From: Dehalococcoidia bacterium
Lineage (GTDB): Bacteria > Chloroflexota > Dehalococcoidia > Tepidiformales > Tepidiformaceae
DNA length: 64,000 nt
Direction: 5' to 3'
Assembly: GCA_022827945.1 (NCBI GenBank)
Contig: JAJEIT010000035.1
Coordinates: forward strand, 62,001 to 126,000
How positions within the stretch are numbered: the stretch's first letter is position 1; every line of letters begins with the position of its first letter. Of this stretch, positions 53,121 through 61,687 are shown piece after piece. The notes under the pieces were generated by a model, which was not told the origin of the DNA, did no database searches, and saw only the letters and a program-made list of their open reading frames with translations. Made by a program: the position numbers and the translations under genes.

Positions 53121-53630
53121 TCAGTGGTTTTCGAAGCTGTTGAGTTCTGGGTCCGTGCCGAGTTCCAAATGCGCGTAGACCTCAAGGAGAGACTGTTCAA
53201 TGGGGTCTGCAACCTCGGCGACGCGCACCTGCATTTCGCCCACACGTTTCTTGGCGGCCGCGAAGAGAGCATTGAAGTTCGGCACTTTCGCCATGTCCTT
53301 CCTGGACATGGCGTCGATCTCCAGTTTCCCTCCCATGTTGTTTTCCCTGAACTCTCTCTTTGCCAGATTGAAGGCGAATGACGCGCTCTCCGAGCCGGAG
53401 CTGGGGCGACTGTGTTCAAGCAGTCGGTCGGCAAGCCTGTCAGAACGGCCTACGTATACGGGGACGTTGTCGTCGTAGAGCACATAGATGCCTGCGTTCG
53501 CGCGAACCTTCTGGCGGAGGGTTCTTCGCTCGGTCCCCGTCTTCATGCCGATGAGTGGGCAGGCCTCAAGAGCGGCCATGTACTCGGACATCTTGGCAAT
53601 AGCTTCGTGAAATCTTGGGTTTTTCGGCAC
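53121..53630 (-). CDS. GIY-YIG nuclease-like protein
   Basis: A 169-aa protein. GIY at 47-49, VYVG at 58-61, conserved Arg in GRSDRLADR and a Glu in DPIEQSLLE near 145 with a late Asn give a complete GIY-YIG catalytic set. The gene is less GC-rich than both neighbours and stands alone, so it is probably acquired. It may be a small defence or homing-type nuclease. GTG start, weak Shine-Dalgarno. Confidence 0.7.
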   Translation of the reverse strand: MPKNPRFHEAIAKMSEYMAALEACPLIGMKTGTERRTLRQKVRANAGIYVLYDDNVPVYVGRSDRLADRLLEHSRPSSGSESASFAFNLAKREFRENNMGGKLEIDAMSRKDMAKVPNFNALFAAAKKRVGEMQVRVAEVADPIEQSLLEVYAHLELGTDPELNSFENH

Positions 53631-53661
53631 CCTGGGATTGACCTCTAAGTTCGCTGTTGGG

Positions 53662-53973
53662 TCACATCGGCTGGACGCCGCGCTTCTCCACCACCACGTC
53701 CCCCTCGACGTGCGCCTGGCACGCGAGCCGCAGCCGCGGATCCTCGATCGACCGCACCCCCCGCTGCCGGATGAGGTTCTCCCGCTCGTAGCGACCCATC
53801 GCGCTCAGCCGCCCCACCCCGGAGATGACCTCCATCGCGCAGTTCGTGCACTCGCCGATCTTGTCGCACCCGATCGGCCAGAAGTAGCCCTCTGCGGTCA
53901 CGGCGTCCATCACTGTCTCGCCGTGAGGCGCTTCGACCTCGATACCCAGCGGCTCAACCCGAACGCGCGGCAT
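53662..53973 (-). CDS. [2Fe-2S] ferredoxin
   Basis: A 103-aa plant/adrenodoxin-type ferredoxin. The cluster ligands are in GCDKIGECTNC and later LACQAHV. It starts 9 nt after the DUF512 stop, with GGAG before the ATG. It may serve the DUF512 enzyme or an oxygenase; the Rieske oxygenase at 3.6 kb lacks its own ferredoxin. Confidence 0.88.
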   Translation of the reverse strand: MPRVRVEPLGIEVEAPHGETVMDAVTAEGYFWPIGCDKIGECTNCAMEVISGVGRLSAMGRYERENLIRQRGVRSIEDPRLRLACQAHVEGDVVVEKRGVQPM

Positions 53974-53982
53974 AGCTCCAGC

Positions 53983-55416
53983 TTACTCCCCCTCGACCCA
54001 GACCCCTTCGACGGGTACGTCGATGGCGGTGTCGCTCCAGAACGCGCCGTTCGGCGCCGTCGCCGGTTCCGGGTCGTGCGGACCCGCCTGGATCGCCCCG
54101 AACGCCTCGCTCATCGACGTCGCGAACGCGACTGGCGGCCCGATCCCCTCCGCCACCTCCGCCACCGTCATGCTGTCGAGGAAGCGCTCGCCGAAGTAGT
54201 CGAGGCTCGTGCGCGGCAGCAGCACGAGGTCCGCCTCGACGCCCGCCAGCGTGCGCACGTAGTCGCCGCCGCTCAGCAGCCCGCTCACGTTCACCCGTTC
54301 CCCGAAGAGCGTGTTGGTCACGGGATGAACGCTCGCCGCGATACCCGTCTCGGCCGCGAGCTCCCCGGTCAACCGCGTCAGCGTCGGCCCGATGAGCGTC
54401 CCGCACGCGATCGCCACTCGTTTCCCCGCGAGCCCGGTCGCGGGCGCCGACCGCAACCGCCGGCGCAACCGCGCCCAGTCGTCGAGCAGCGTCCGCACCA
54501 TGCCGATGCCGTTCTCGTACTGCGGGAAGCCGTCGTAGCGGCGGGCGGCGGGTACGGGCCGGCCCGCCGCCAGGTAGTACTCGTCCGCGCACTGCACGAC
54601 GCTCGCGCCGTGGGCTTCCTCGCAGGCGCGCTGGAACCGCCGGATCGTCGCGATCAGCGCTCGCGCGAAGTCCCGCTCCGGCGCCACCAGATCGATCCCG
54701 TCCCGGTCCCGCGACCACTCCTCCAGCCGCGGACTCGCCCCCACCGGCACCACCGAGACCGTCTGAACGGTCGGATACAGGTCCGTCAGGTCGTGCAGCG
54801 AGCGCTCCAGCGCTTCGCCGTCGTTCACCCCCGGCGTCAGCACGATCTGTGTGTGCGCCAGCAGGCCCAGGTCCCGCAGCCGCTGAAGCTGTGCGACCAC
54901 GTCCGGCGCGCGCTCGTTTCCCAGCAGCCTGCGCCGCAGCTCCACCTCGGTCGCGTGAACCGACACGTTCAGCGGGCTCAGGCGCTGCTCCTCGAGCCGC
55001 GTCCAGTCGTCCTCCGTCAGGTTCGTCAGGGTCACGAAGTTCCCGTGCAGGAAGCTCAGCCGGTAGTCGTCGTCCTTCAGGTAGAGCGGCTTGCGAAGCC
55101 CTTTCGGCAGCCCCTTCAGGAAGCAGAAGAAGCACATGTTGTTGCAGACCTGCACCCCGTCCCACGTCGCCCGCTCGAATCCCATCCCCAGGTCCTCGTC
55201 GGGATCCTTCTCGAACACGACCAGGTCCTCGCTCCCGTCCGCCTTGCGGAAGCGCGCCGTGATCTCGGGCTCGGCCGCATAGAACTGGTAGTCGACCGCG
55301 TCGCGAAGGGTCCGTCCGTCGATGGCGACGATCGCGTCGCCGGGGACGATGCCCGCCGCTTCAGCCAGGGAACCGTGGACGACGGACGAGACCACGCCGC
55401 CCTCCGGCGTCTTCAC
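53983..55416 (-). CDS. DUF512 radical-SAM-like Fe-S protein with PDZ
   Basis: A 477-aa protein. Residues 1-60 form a PDZ-like domain (SLAEAAGIVPGDAIVAIDG), then the Cys motif CNNMCFFCFLKGLPKGLRKPLY, and the DUF512 C-terminal half with NTLFGERVNVSGLLSGGD. The family often neighbours der and plsC; der is not seen here. The function is unknown. GTG start in a GTGA overlap with plsC. Confidence 0.87.
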   Translation of the reverse strand: MKTPEGGVVSSVVHGSLAEAAGIVPGDAIVAIDGRTLRDAVDYQFYAAEPEITARFRKADGSEDLVVFEKDPDEDLGMGFERATWDGVQVCNNMCFFCFLKGLPKGLRKPLYLKDDDYRLSFLHGNFVTLTNLTEDDWTRLEEQRLSPLNVSVHATEVELRRRLLGNERAPDVVAQLQRLRDLGLLAHTQIVLTPGVNDGEALERSLHDLTDLYPTVQTVSVVPVGASPRLEEWSRDRDGIDLVAPERDFARALIATIRRFQRACEEAHGASVVQCADEYYLAAGRPVPAARRYDGFPQYENGIGMVRTLLDDWARLRRRLRSAPATGLAGKRVAIACGTLIGPTLTRLTGELAAETGIAASVHPVTNTLFGERVNVSGLLSGGDYVRTLAGVEADLVLLPRTSLDYFGERFLDSMTVAEVAEGIGPPVAFATSMSEAFGAIQAGPHDPEPATAPNGAFWSDTAIDVPVEGVWVEGE

Positions 55417-56075
55417 GCCGCCTCGGCCTCGTGTTCCAGCCGCAGCGCCTCCAGTTCCTCGCGGATGCGCTCCGTCAGCGCCTCCACCTGCTTCGACAGT
55501 GATCCCTCCCCGCGCTCAACCGGGAACGGTTCCCCGATACGAATCGTCAGCTGCGGCCGTGGGAACAGGTGCCCCTTCTTCCCGAGTTGGTTCGTGTTGA
55601 ACACCCGGCAGGGGAGGATCGCCGTGTTCGTGCGCAACGCGATCAACGCCGTCCCGCCCTGCAGCGGCCCGAGGTCGCCCGTCTTGCTGCGCGTGCCCTC
55701 CGGGAACATCCCCAGCAGGCCGCCGTTGTGCACCTCCGCTTCCGCCTTCCGCATCGCGTTCCGGTCGGAAGCCCCCCGGTACAGCCTGATCGGATTCCAA
55801 CCGACGACGAACGGCGTGAGGATGTAGCGGAACAGCTGCTCCTTCGCCATGAAGCGGATGTACCGCCGGCGCGGGGCGAAGGCGATCGCGAGCATCATGG
55901 GGTCAACGTTCCCCAGGTGGCTGGAGGCGAGGATCAGCGGCCCGCCCGGGACGTTCCCCCGTCCCACCACCCGCCAGCGCGCCATCAGGAGCAGGATCGC
56001 GTACGAGGTCCACACCGACCACCAGTAGAAACACGGAACATAGATCGCCCACAGGAAGCGCCCCACTGCCTTCAC
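55413..56075 (-). CDS. plsC: 1-acylglycerol-3-phosphate acyltransferase-like
   Basis: A 220-aa membrane-bound acyltransferase. The N-terminal hydrophobic anchor is residues 5-28; the catalytic HxxxxD is SSHLGNVD near 58, and FPEGTRS is near 135. It makes phosphatidic acid. GTG start in GTGA overlap with the upstream fusion gene. Confidence 0.9.
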   Translation of the reverse strand: MKAVGRFLWAIYVPCFYWWSVWTSYAILLLMARWRVVGRGNVPGGPLILASSHLGNVDPMMLAIAFAPRRRYIRFMAKEQLFRYILTPFVVGWNPIRLYRGASDRNAMRKAEAEVHNGGLLGMFPEGTRSKTGDLGPLQGGTALIALRTNTAILPCRVFNTNQLGKKGHLFPRPQLTIRIGEPFPVERGEGSLSKQVEALTERIREELEALRLEHEAEAA

Positions 56076-57547
56076 GTCGTTCGCTCCTCTATCGCAGCTA
56101 TCGCTGCCGCAATCATCGCACCGGCGTCCAGTTCCCCGGTATCGATCACGATCGCCCCTTCCGGCACCACCAGCGGACTGGCCGCGCGCGTGCTGTCGAG
56201 CGTGTCCCGCCCCGTGATGTCCCGTTCTGCCTCGCTGGCGCTCTGCCGTTCCCCCCACTCCGCCGCCTGCTCGCCCCGTCGCTGCGCCCGCACCTCCTCC
56301 GACGCCTCCAGGTAGAACTTCACCGGCGCGTCCGGCAGCACCACCGACCCGATGTCCCGCCCGACCAGCAGCGACGGCTGCATCGCCGCGAAGAAGCGCT
56401 GCTGCGCCACCAGCTCCTGCCTCACCCCCGCGATCGCCGCGTAGTCGCTTACCGCCCCCTCGACCTCCGGCGCTCGCAGCAGGTCGGTCACGTCCTCGTC
56501 GAGCAGGCGGACGCGCGCCTCGCTGCCCTCGATCGCGAGCCGCAGGTCCCCGCTCCCCGCCAGCTCCTCGCAGGCGTCGGCGTCGCTCGCGGGGACGCCC
56601 GCGCGCTGCGCCGCCAGCGCGACCGCCCGGTACATCAGCCCCGTATCCAGCAGCACGTACCCGAAGCGCTCGACCAGGGCGCGAGCCAGCGTGCTCTTGC
56701 CCGAGGCGGCGGGCCCGTCGATTGCGATCGGATGGGGCGCTTGCGGTTTCATCGGCGGTTCGGGGTCGGCTGTCGCCGCTCGCGCCATGCTACCGCCCTC
56801 TCGCGCCTCCGCTCGCTTCGCGGCGCCGTACAACGCCTCGACCTCCTCCGGTGTCAGATCGCGGCTCTCGCCCGAGCCCAGCGTCCCCAGGGCAAGCGGC
56901 CCGATGCGGATGCGTCGTAGCGTCACCACCCGCCTCCCGACCACCGAGAGCATCCGCCGGATCTCCCGCTTGCGCCCCCCGTGCAGCGTGATCAACAGCC
57001 AGCGGGGGTCGGGGCGTTCGGGCGAGCCGCTCGGGCTCACCACCTGCACCGAGTCCGCCTTCAGCCGCTCCCCTTCGTGCCGCACCCCCCGCACCAGCCG
57101 CTCCCGCCCCCGCTTCCCCAGCGGCTGGTCGATAGCGACCAGGTACTCCTTCGAGACCTCGTGCCGCGGGTGCGTCAGCAGCTCCGTGAGTGCCCCATCG
57201 TTCGTGAGCAGGATCAGCCCCTCGCTCTCCAGGTCCAGCCTGCCGACCGGGCGGAGGGTCGCCTCGGGGATGTCGACCAGCGACGTGACCGTCGGGCGTC
57301 CCCGGTCGTCACGCACCGCCGAGAGAACCCCGGTTGGCTTGTGCAGCGCCACGTACCGGTAGCGCTCGCGCAGCACTGGCGTCCCGTCGACCGTGATCTC
57401 GTCCTTCTCCGGATCCGCCCGCGCCCCCAGCGTGTCGAGCGTCTTGCCGTTCACCGCGACGCGCCCCGCCACGATCATCGCTTCCGCCGACCGCCGCGAC
57501 GCCACACCCGCGTTCGACAGGATCTTCTGCAGCCGCTCAACCGCCAC
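56072..57547 (-). CDS. RluB-like pseudouridine synthase fused to cytidylate kinase
   Basis: One 491-aa frame. Residues 1-245: S4 domain ([15 protein letters not shown]) and pseudouridine synthase with catalytic Asp in [10 protein letters not shown], acting on 23S rRNA. Residues about 265-491: cytidylate kinase with [11 protein letters not shown] (P-loop), DTGLMYRA and GRDIGSVV. An Ala/Pro linker (about 245-265) contains in-frame ATG codons that could restart translation. GTG 57547 has GGAGG upstream. Separate rluB and cmk neighbours are common; the in-frame fusion is not. Confidence 0.88.
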   Translation of the reverse strand: MAVERLQKILSNAGVASRRSAEAMIVAGRVAVNGKTLDTLGARADPEKDEITVDGTPVLRERYRYVALHKPTGVLSAVRDDRGRPTVTSLVDIPEATLRPVGRLDLESEGLILLTNDGALTELLTHPRHEVSKEYLVAIDQPLGKRGRERLVRGVRHEGERLKADSVQVVSPSGSPERPDPRWLLITLHGGRKREIRRMLSVVGRRVVTLRRIRIGPLALGTLGSGESRDLTPEEVEALYGAAKRAEAREGGSMARAATADPEPPMKPQAPHPIAIDGPAASGKSTLARALVERFGYVLLDTGLMYRAVALAAQRAGVPASDADACEELAGSGDLRLAIEGSEARVRLLDEDVTDLLRAPEVEGAVSDYAAIAGVRQELVAQQRFFAAMQPSLLVGRDIGSVVLPDAPVKFYLEASEEVRAQRRGEQAAEWGERQSASEAERDITGRDTLDSTRAASPLVVPEGAIVIDTGELDAGAMIAAAIAAIEERTT

Positions 57548-59525
57548 GACGCCACCTCCCCTGCCAGGCTCCCCGCAGGGCGACCAGTACCAGCACGATA
57601 CTCGCGCCCGCCGCCGCCCCAAGCACGATCCAGGGCGTGGCGCCGCCCGGCTCCTGCTCGAACCGCGTTGGTAGCGCGACCGGCGTCTGCCCGGCCTCGG
57701 GCGCGGCCTCCCGGACGGTAGCCGTCGTCGCGCCCGGAGCTGCCGTGGGCGCTGCCTCGGCCGCGACCGGCGTCTGCGCCTCCGATTGGGCTGCTGTCGC
57801 CGTTGCGGCTGCGAACACGTTGCCGCTCCCTGGCGACGGCCGCAGGGTCACGCCCCAGCGTCCCTCGCCGGCGACGGCCTCGTAAGCGCGGGCGCCGAGC
57901 GTCGCGCCGGACCCGGCGGCGGCAGGTGGTGGGTCGAACACCTCCCTATTCTCGCCAAACGACAGCGCATCGACGACTTCGCCCGTCGGGGACAGCAGAC
58001 GAATCGTGTCTCCCGCGTTGTTCAGACCGTTGCCGATCGTCCCGTCCGGCGCTCGCACCACGAGCACGTTCACCGGCAGGACCGCCGCTTCCGCCGCGAC
58101 CACCACGTACCCGCCCGGCGGCACTTCCACCCCCGGCAGCGCATCGACCGAGCTCGCATCGCCGATCGCCCACCCCGCCGTGCTCACGACCACCGAAGCC
58201 GTGTTCACCAGCTCGACCCACTCGTAGGCGCGATCCACCCCCGGCTCGACCGGGTCCGCGAGCACCTCCGAGAGCCGCAGCGCGAGCGGCCCCACTTCCT
58301 CCCCCTCCCCACCATGAGTCGGGCTCGGTGTCGCGACAGCCCTGGGCTCAGGGGTCGGCGTCGGTGTTGGGGTCGAGGTCGGTGTCGTGGGAGCAGCCGG
58401 AGGCGTCGGGGTTGGCGTTGGCGTCGGCGTAGCCGTCGGGGGTTGTGTGGGTGTTGGTGTCGGTGTCGGCGTCGGCGTCGGTGTCGGTGTCGGAGTGGGA
58501 GTCGGCGTGGGAGTCGGTGTTGGGGTCGGTGTTGGCGTGGGTGTGGGTGTGGGTGTCGGAGTAGGTGTAGGAGTGGGCGCCTCCCCGACCCCGAACCACG
58601 CGTCGTCGAACACCGCCACCGCCCCGCTCGAGGACCCCGGCTGGAACATCAACCGCAACACCGCCGACCGCGCCCCCTCCGGCGCCCGTGCCGGCCCTAC
58701 CGACAGCGCCGTCCACGACCGGCTCCCCGACCCCTCCCCCGTCACCGTGCGCACCTGCCGCCCGCTCCCGTCCCCGGACGCGTACCAGGCGATCCGCAGG
58801 AACACCTCGCCCCGCCCCGTCACCACCTGCCCCCACGCCGACGCCTCATACCAGGCCCCGCCCTCGACCGTGACCGCCTGGTACAGCCACTTCGTCGATG
58901 TGGTCGTCGACCTGAGGATGGCTGCCCGCTCCCCCGTGAACGGCAGCGCCACCACCCCCAGGCCCCCGCCCTGGCCCTGCCACCCCACCGGCCTCCCCTC
59001 CTGCCGCTCCTCGAACCCGCCGTTGTACAGACCCGGCCCGATGGGATGAGGCGTCGGCGTTGGCGTGGGGGTCGGAGTCGGGGTCGGAGTGGGCGTCGGG
59101 CGCACCGTGACCGGACGCGGCGCCGCAACCTGCGCGACCCCCAACCCTTCGAGGCTCGTCCCCGCGCACCCCGCCGGCCCCGCCACCCGCACCGTCGCGA
59201 TGTACAGCGCTGCCCCCGCCGGCGCGACCGTGCTCGCCGTGAGGGTCACGGGGCTCCCGGACAGACTCGCCGGGTGTGCCGCCGTCGCGATCGGGCGAGC
59301 GTTGTCGTCGAGGATCTCCAGCGTCAGAACCGCTGTCTGCGCCCCCTCCCCCGGACGCACCGTCACCGACGCCCGGTACGTCGCTCCCGCCGCCGCCACC
59401 CCGCTCACCCGCCCGCACTCCCCGCGCTCCTGCCCGCGAGCCGATCCGCCCCAGTCCCAGCCCAGCACGACGACGGCCACGCACGTGGCCGCAACCACTG
59501 CCGCCAGCACCCTTCCGACGAGCAA
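57537..59525 (-). CDS. Surface protein with TP-rich linkers and lamin-tail domain
   Basis: A 662-aa exported protein. Signal segment 1-27; beta-rich domain to about 140; TP linker; a jelly-roll, CBM-like domain beginning YNGGFEERQ; a second TP linker of about 80 residues; a lamin-tail domain with RLSEVLADP and AYEWVELVN; and a C-terminal membrane helix ([23 protein letters not shown], about 625-648) with an Arg-rich end. It is probably anchored outside the cell. TTG start is supported by TAGGCT 6 nt upstream. It overlaps rluB-cmk by 11 bp. Confidence 0.85.
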   Translation of the reverse strand: MLVGRVLAAVVAATCVAVVVLGWDWGGSARGQERGECGRVSGVAAAGATYRASVTVRPGEGAQTAVLTLEILDDNARPIATAAHPASLSGSPVTLTASTVAPAGAALYIATVRVAGPAGCAGTSLEGLGVAQVAAPRPVTVRPTPTPTPTPTPTPTPTPHPIGPGLYNGGFEERQEGRPVGWQGQGGGLGVVALPFTGERAAILRSTTTSTKWLYQAVTVEGGAWYEASAWGQVVTGRGEVFLRIAWYASGDGSGRQVRTVTGEGSGSRSWTALSVGPARAPEGARSAVLRLMFQPGSSSGAVAVFDDAWFGVGEAPTPTPTPTPTPTPTPTPTPTPTPTPTPTPTPTPTPTPTPTPTPTQPPTATPTPTPTPTPPAAPTTPTSTPTPTPTPEPRAVATPSPTHGGEGEEVGPLALRLSEVLADPVEPGVDRAYEWVELVNTASVVVSTAGWAIGDASSVDALPGVEVPPGGYVVVAAEAAVLPVNVLVVRAPDGTIGNGLNNAGDTIRLLSPTGEVVDALSFGENREVFDPPPAAAGSGATLGARAYEAVAGEGRWGVTLRPSPGSGNVFAAATATAAQSEAQTPVAAEAAPTAAPGATTATVREAAPEAGQTPVALPTRFEQEPGGATPWIVLGAAAGASIVLVLVALRGAWQGRWRRGG
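58440..58578. repeat. Coding hexanucleotide repeat (Thr-Pro linker)
   Basis: Degenerate GTCGGN/GTGGGN hexamers on the plus strand encode alternating Thr-Pro on the minus strand. Copy number may vary between strains. Confidence 0.8.
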
Positions 59526-59560
59526 CGGTTGAGCCTAGCACAACCGCCCCCCGCGCGGCG

Positions 59561-59589
59561 TTGACACCCGCCCCGACGGCCCGAACAAT
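59561..59589 (+). promoter_or_regulatory. Promoter of the alcohol dehydrogenase gene
   Basis: Perfect TTGACA (59561-59566), 17-bp spacer and AACAAT (59584-59589). The start point would lie near 59596, giving a leader of about 70 nt with GAAGGAG before ATG 59667. Confidence 0.65.
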
Positions 59590-59666
59590 GCGGCCCGTCC
59601 CCGGGCCCCACGCACCGGTCCTGGACCCGCTCCCGGGGCGATTCTGAGCAGTCGAAGGAGCCCCCC

Positions 59667-60743
59667 ATGAAGGCCGCAGTCATGTACGGCGTCGACCAGC
59701 CCCTCGTCATCGAGGACGTTCAGCTCGACGAGCCCCGCGCCAACGAGGTCCTCATCCGCACCAGCGCCACCGGCGTCTGCCACTCCGACCTCCACTTCAT
59801 GGAGGGCAAGTACCCCATGGCCTGTCCCGCCGTCCTCGGACACGAGTCCGCCGGCGTCGTCGAGCAGATCGGCGACGAGGTCACCAACGTCCAGGTCGGC
59901 GACCGCGTCGTCGTCGCCTTCGTCGCCTCCTGCGGCTTCTGCGACAACTGCGTCCAGGGCCGCCCCTTCATCTGCATCAACACCAACCGCCTCGGCCGCC
60001 AGGACCGCCTCAGCATGAACGGCCAGGTCGTCACCCAGTTCGCCGGCATGTCCGCCTTCGCCGAGCAGCAGCTCGTCAGCGCCACCGCCCTCGTCCACGT
60101 CCCCGACGACGTCCCCATGGAGGCCGCCGCCCTCGTCGGCTGCAGCGTCATGACCGGCGTCGGCGCCGCCACCAACACCGCCCGCGTCCAGGCCGGCCAG
60201 ACCGTCGCCGTCGTCGGCTGCGGAGGCGTCGGCCTCAACGTCATCCAGGGTGCCGTCGCCGCCGGCGCCTCCCGCGTCATCGCCGTCGACATGCTCGAGA
60301 ACAAGCTCGCCGCCGCCAGAGAGTTCGGCGCCACCGACGTCGTCGATGCCTCCCAGGGCGACCCCGTCGAAGCCGTCAAGGGACTCGTCCGTGGCGGTGT
60401 CGACTACGCCTTCGAGGCCATCGGCCTCGTGCAGACCGCCGAGCAGTGCTTCGAGATGGCCAAGCGCGGCGGACGCGCCGTCATCGTCGGCATGCTCCCC
60501 TTCGACTCCCAGGTCACCATCCCCGGCGCCGCCTTCCTCCAGGAGAAGGGCATGATCGGCAGCTTCTACGGCTCCACCCGCCAGACCTACGACATGGCCT
60601 GGCTCATGGAGCTCTACCGCCAGGGACGCCTCAAGATCGACGAGCTCATCTCCCGCCGCTACGAGCTCGGCCAGATCAACGAAGCCTACGACGCCCTCAA
60701 GGCCGGCGAGGTCAACCGCAGCGTCCTCGTCCTGGAGAACTGA
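59667..60743 (+). CDS. Zinc-dependent alcohol dehydrogenase
   Basis: A 358-aa MDR alcohol dehydrogenase. Catalytic zinc ligands are Cys in GVCHSD and GHESAG; the structural zinc loop is CGFCDNCVQGRPFIC. NAD motif VGCGGVGLN near residue 180. It is similar to the aryl-alcohol or mycothiol-type ADH group. The TGA stop lies inside the first box of a hairpin repeat array. Confidence 0.9.
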   Translation: MKAAVMYGVDQPLVIEDVQLDEPRANEVLIRTSATGVCHSDLHFMEGKYPMACPAVLGHESAGVVEQIGDEVTNVQVGDRVVVAFVASCGFCDNCVQGRPFICINTNRLGRQDRLSMNGQVVTQFAGMSAFAEQQLVSATALVHVPDDVPMEAAALVGCSVMTGVGAATNTARVQAGQTVAVVGCGGVGLNVIQGAVAAGASRVIAVDMLENKLAAAREFGATDVVDASQGDPVEAVKGLVRGGVDYAFEAIGLVQTAEQCFEMAKRGGRAVIVGMLPFDSQVTIPGAAFLQEKGMIGSFYGSTRQTYDMAWLMELYRQGRLKIDELISRRYELGQINEAYDALKAGEVNRSVLVLEN

Positions 60744-60869
60744 GGAGAGCGCTCGCCGCTGTCGCGCTGAGTGGAGCGCGCCGCTACCGCGCCGCTGAGG
60801 AGAGCGCTCGCCGCTGCGCGTCTCGCTGAGGAAAGCGCCCGGCTACCGCCGTGCTGAGTGTTCCGGCGC
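60740..60869 (+). repeat. Post-stop hairpin repeat array (5 units)
   Basis: Five CTGAG boxes at 60740, 60767, 60795, 60826 and 60854 (spacing 27-31) are each followed by GAGAGCGC, TGGAGCGC or a close variant and then a GC-rich, partly self-complementary segment. The ADH stop codon is part of the first box. The array lies in the sense direction of the ADH gene. Confidence 0.75.
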
Positions 60870-60901
60870 ATTGCACTCTCTGCGCCCCACCCCGATCGTC
60901 T

Positions 60902-60964
60902 CCACCGACCACCGACCACCGACCACCGACCACCGACCACCGACCACCGACCAGCGACCACCGC
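60902..60964 (+). repeat. Tandem CCACCGA heptamer repeat
   Basis: Seven perfect copies of CCACCGA followed by CCAGCGA and CCACCGC. It ends at the palindrome GCGAGC-GAA-GCTCGC (60963-60977). The repeats resemble the tract at 28.9 kb, including the tail. Confidence 0.85.
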
Positions 60965-60984
60965 GAGCGAAGCTCGCCAACCCC

Positions 60985-61126
60985 CACTCAGCGCGACGCA
61001 GTCGCGCGCTCTCCTCAGCGAAGCGCCGGCGAAGCCGGCGCAAGCGCTCTCCTCAGCCGCGTGGCAACGCGGCGCTCCACTCAGCCCTGCGCAGCAGGGC
61101 GCTCTCCTGGCCGAAGGCAGCCGGCG
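60985..61126 (-). repeat. Post-stop hairpin repeat array after peroxiredoxin
   Basis: Read from the peroxiredoxin stop, boxes GGAGAGCGC/TGGAGCGC and CTGAG bracket four perfect hairpins: 61084-61100 (GCCCTGC), 61056-61073 (GCCGCGT), 61023-61041 (GCGCCGGC) and 60991-61007 (GCGCGAC), with loops GCA, GGCA or GAA. Stem sequences differ but pairing is kept. The stretch 60744-61126 holds no gene. Confidence 0.8.
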
Positions 61127-61603
61127 TCAGCCGGCGACGCAGGCCAAAACCGGACCGTAGTCCGGCAGCTCCACCACCGCCGGCGCCGTCTCGATATGCG
61201 CCACGTTCCCGTCCCCGTCGACCACGACGACCACGCGGTTCGCCATGTTCATCCCCGGCAGCAGCACGCCGTACGCCTCCGCCGTCGCCCCGATCGGGTT
61301 GAAGTCGCTCAGGACCGGGTAGCTCACGCCCGTCTGCTGCGACCAGGCCGCCAGCGTCCAGGTGTTGTCTGTCGAGATCGCGACCGTGACCGCGCCCTCG
61401 AGGCTCCCCAGCTGCTCCTCGATGATCGGGAGCTGGTTGCTGCACACCGGCGAGAACGCCGCCGGCACGAAGTTGATGACAACCGTCGACCCGCGATGGT
61501 CGCTCAGCTTGAACGGCCCCGGATCGCCCATCGGGTTCTGGGGAAGCTCGAAATCGGGGGCCGCGTCGCCCACCTTCAAAGTCGCCGTCTCAGACATATC
61601 CAC
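61127..61603 (-). CDS. Peroxiredoxin (AhpE-like)
   Basis: A 158-aa thioredoxin-fold peroxidase. The peroxidatic Cys is in PAAFSPVCSNQL near residue 54, with the Pro and Ser of the active site. A C-terminal Cys (LACVAG) may act as resolving residue. It reduces hydroperoxides. TACTGT is 11 nt before the ATG. Confidence 0.87.
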   Translation of the reverse strand: MDMSETATLKVGDAAPDFELPQNPMGDPGPFKLSDHRGSTVVINFVPAAFSPVCSNQLPIIEEQLGSLEGAVTVAISTDNTWTLAAWSQQTGVSYPVLSDFNPIGATAEAYGVLLPGMNMANRVVVVVDGDGNVAHIETAPAVVELPDYGPVLACVAG

Positions 61604-61687
61604 GCCTCACAGTAGAAATTGGAGCCGCGATCGTACGGGCTGCGGCAGGGGCGCGCTAGGCGGGCCGAAAGGGGCTACTGCCGCAGG

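Noticed and set aside
58387-59049. Gly-Val repeat protein on the plus strand
   Set aside because: It is only the antisense reading of the Thr-Pro linker repeats.
60740-60869. CRISPR-like regular repeats
   Set aside because: The conserved box is only about 13 nt, spacings vary, the spacers are themselves palindromic and no cas gene is present.
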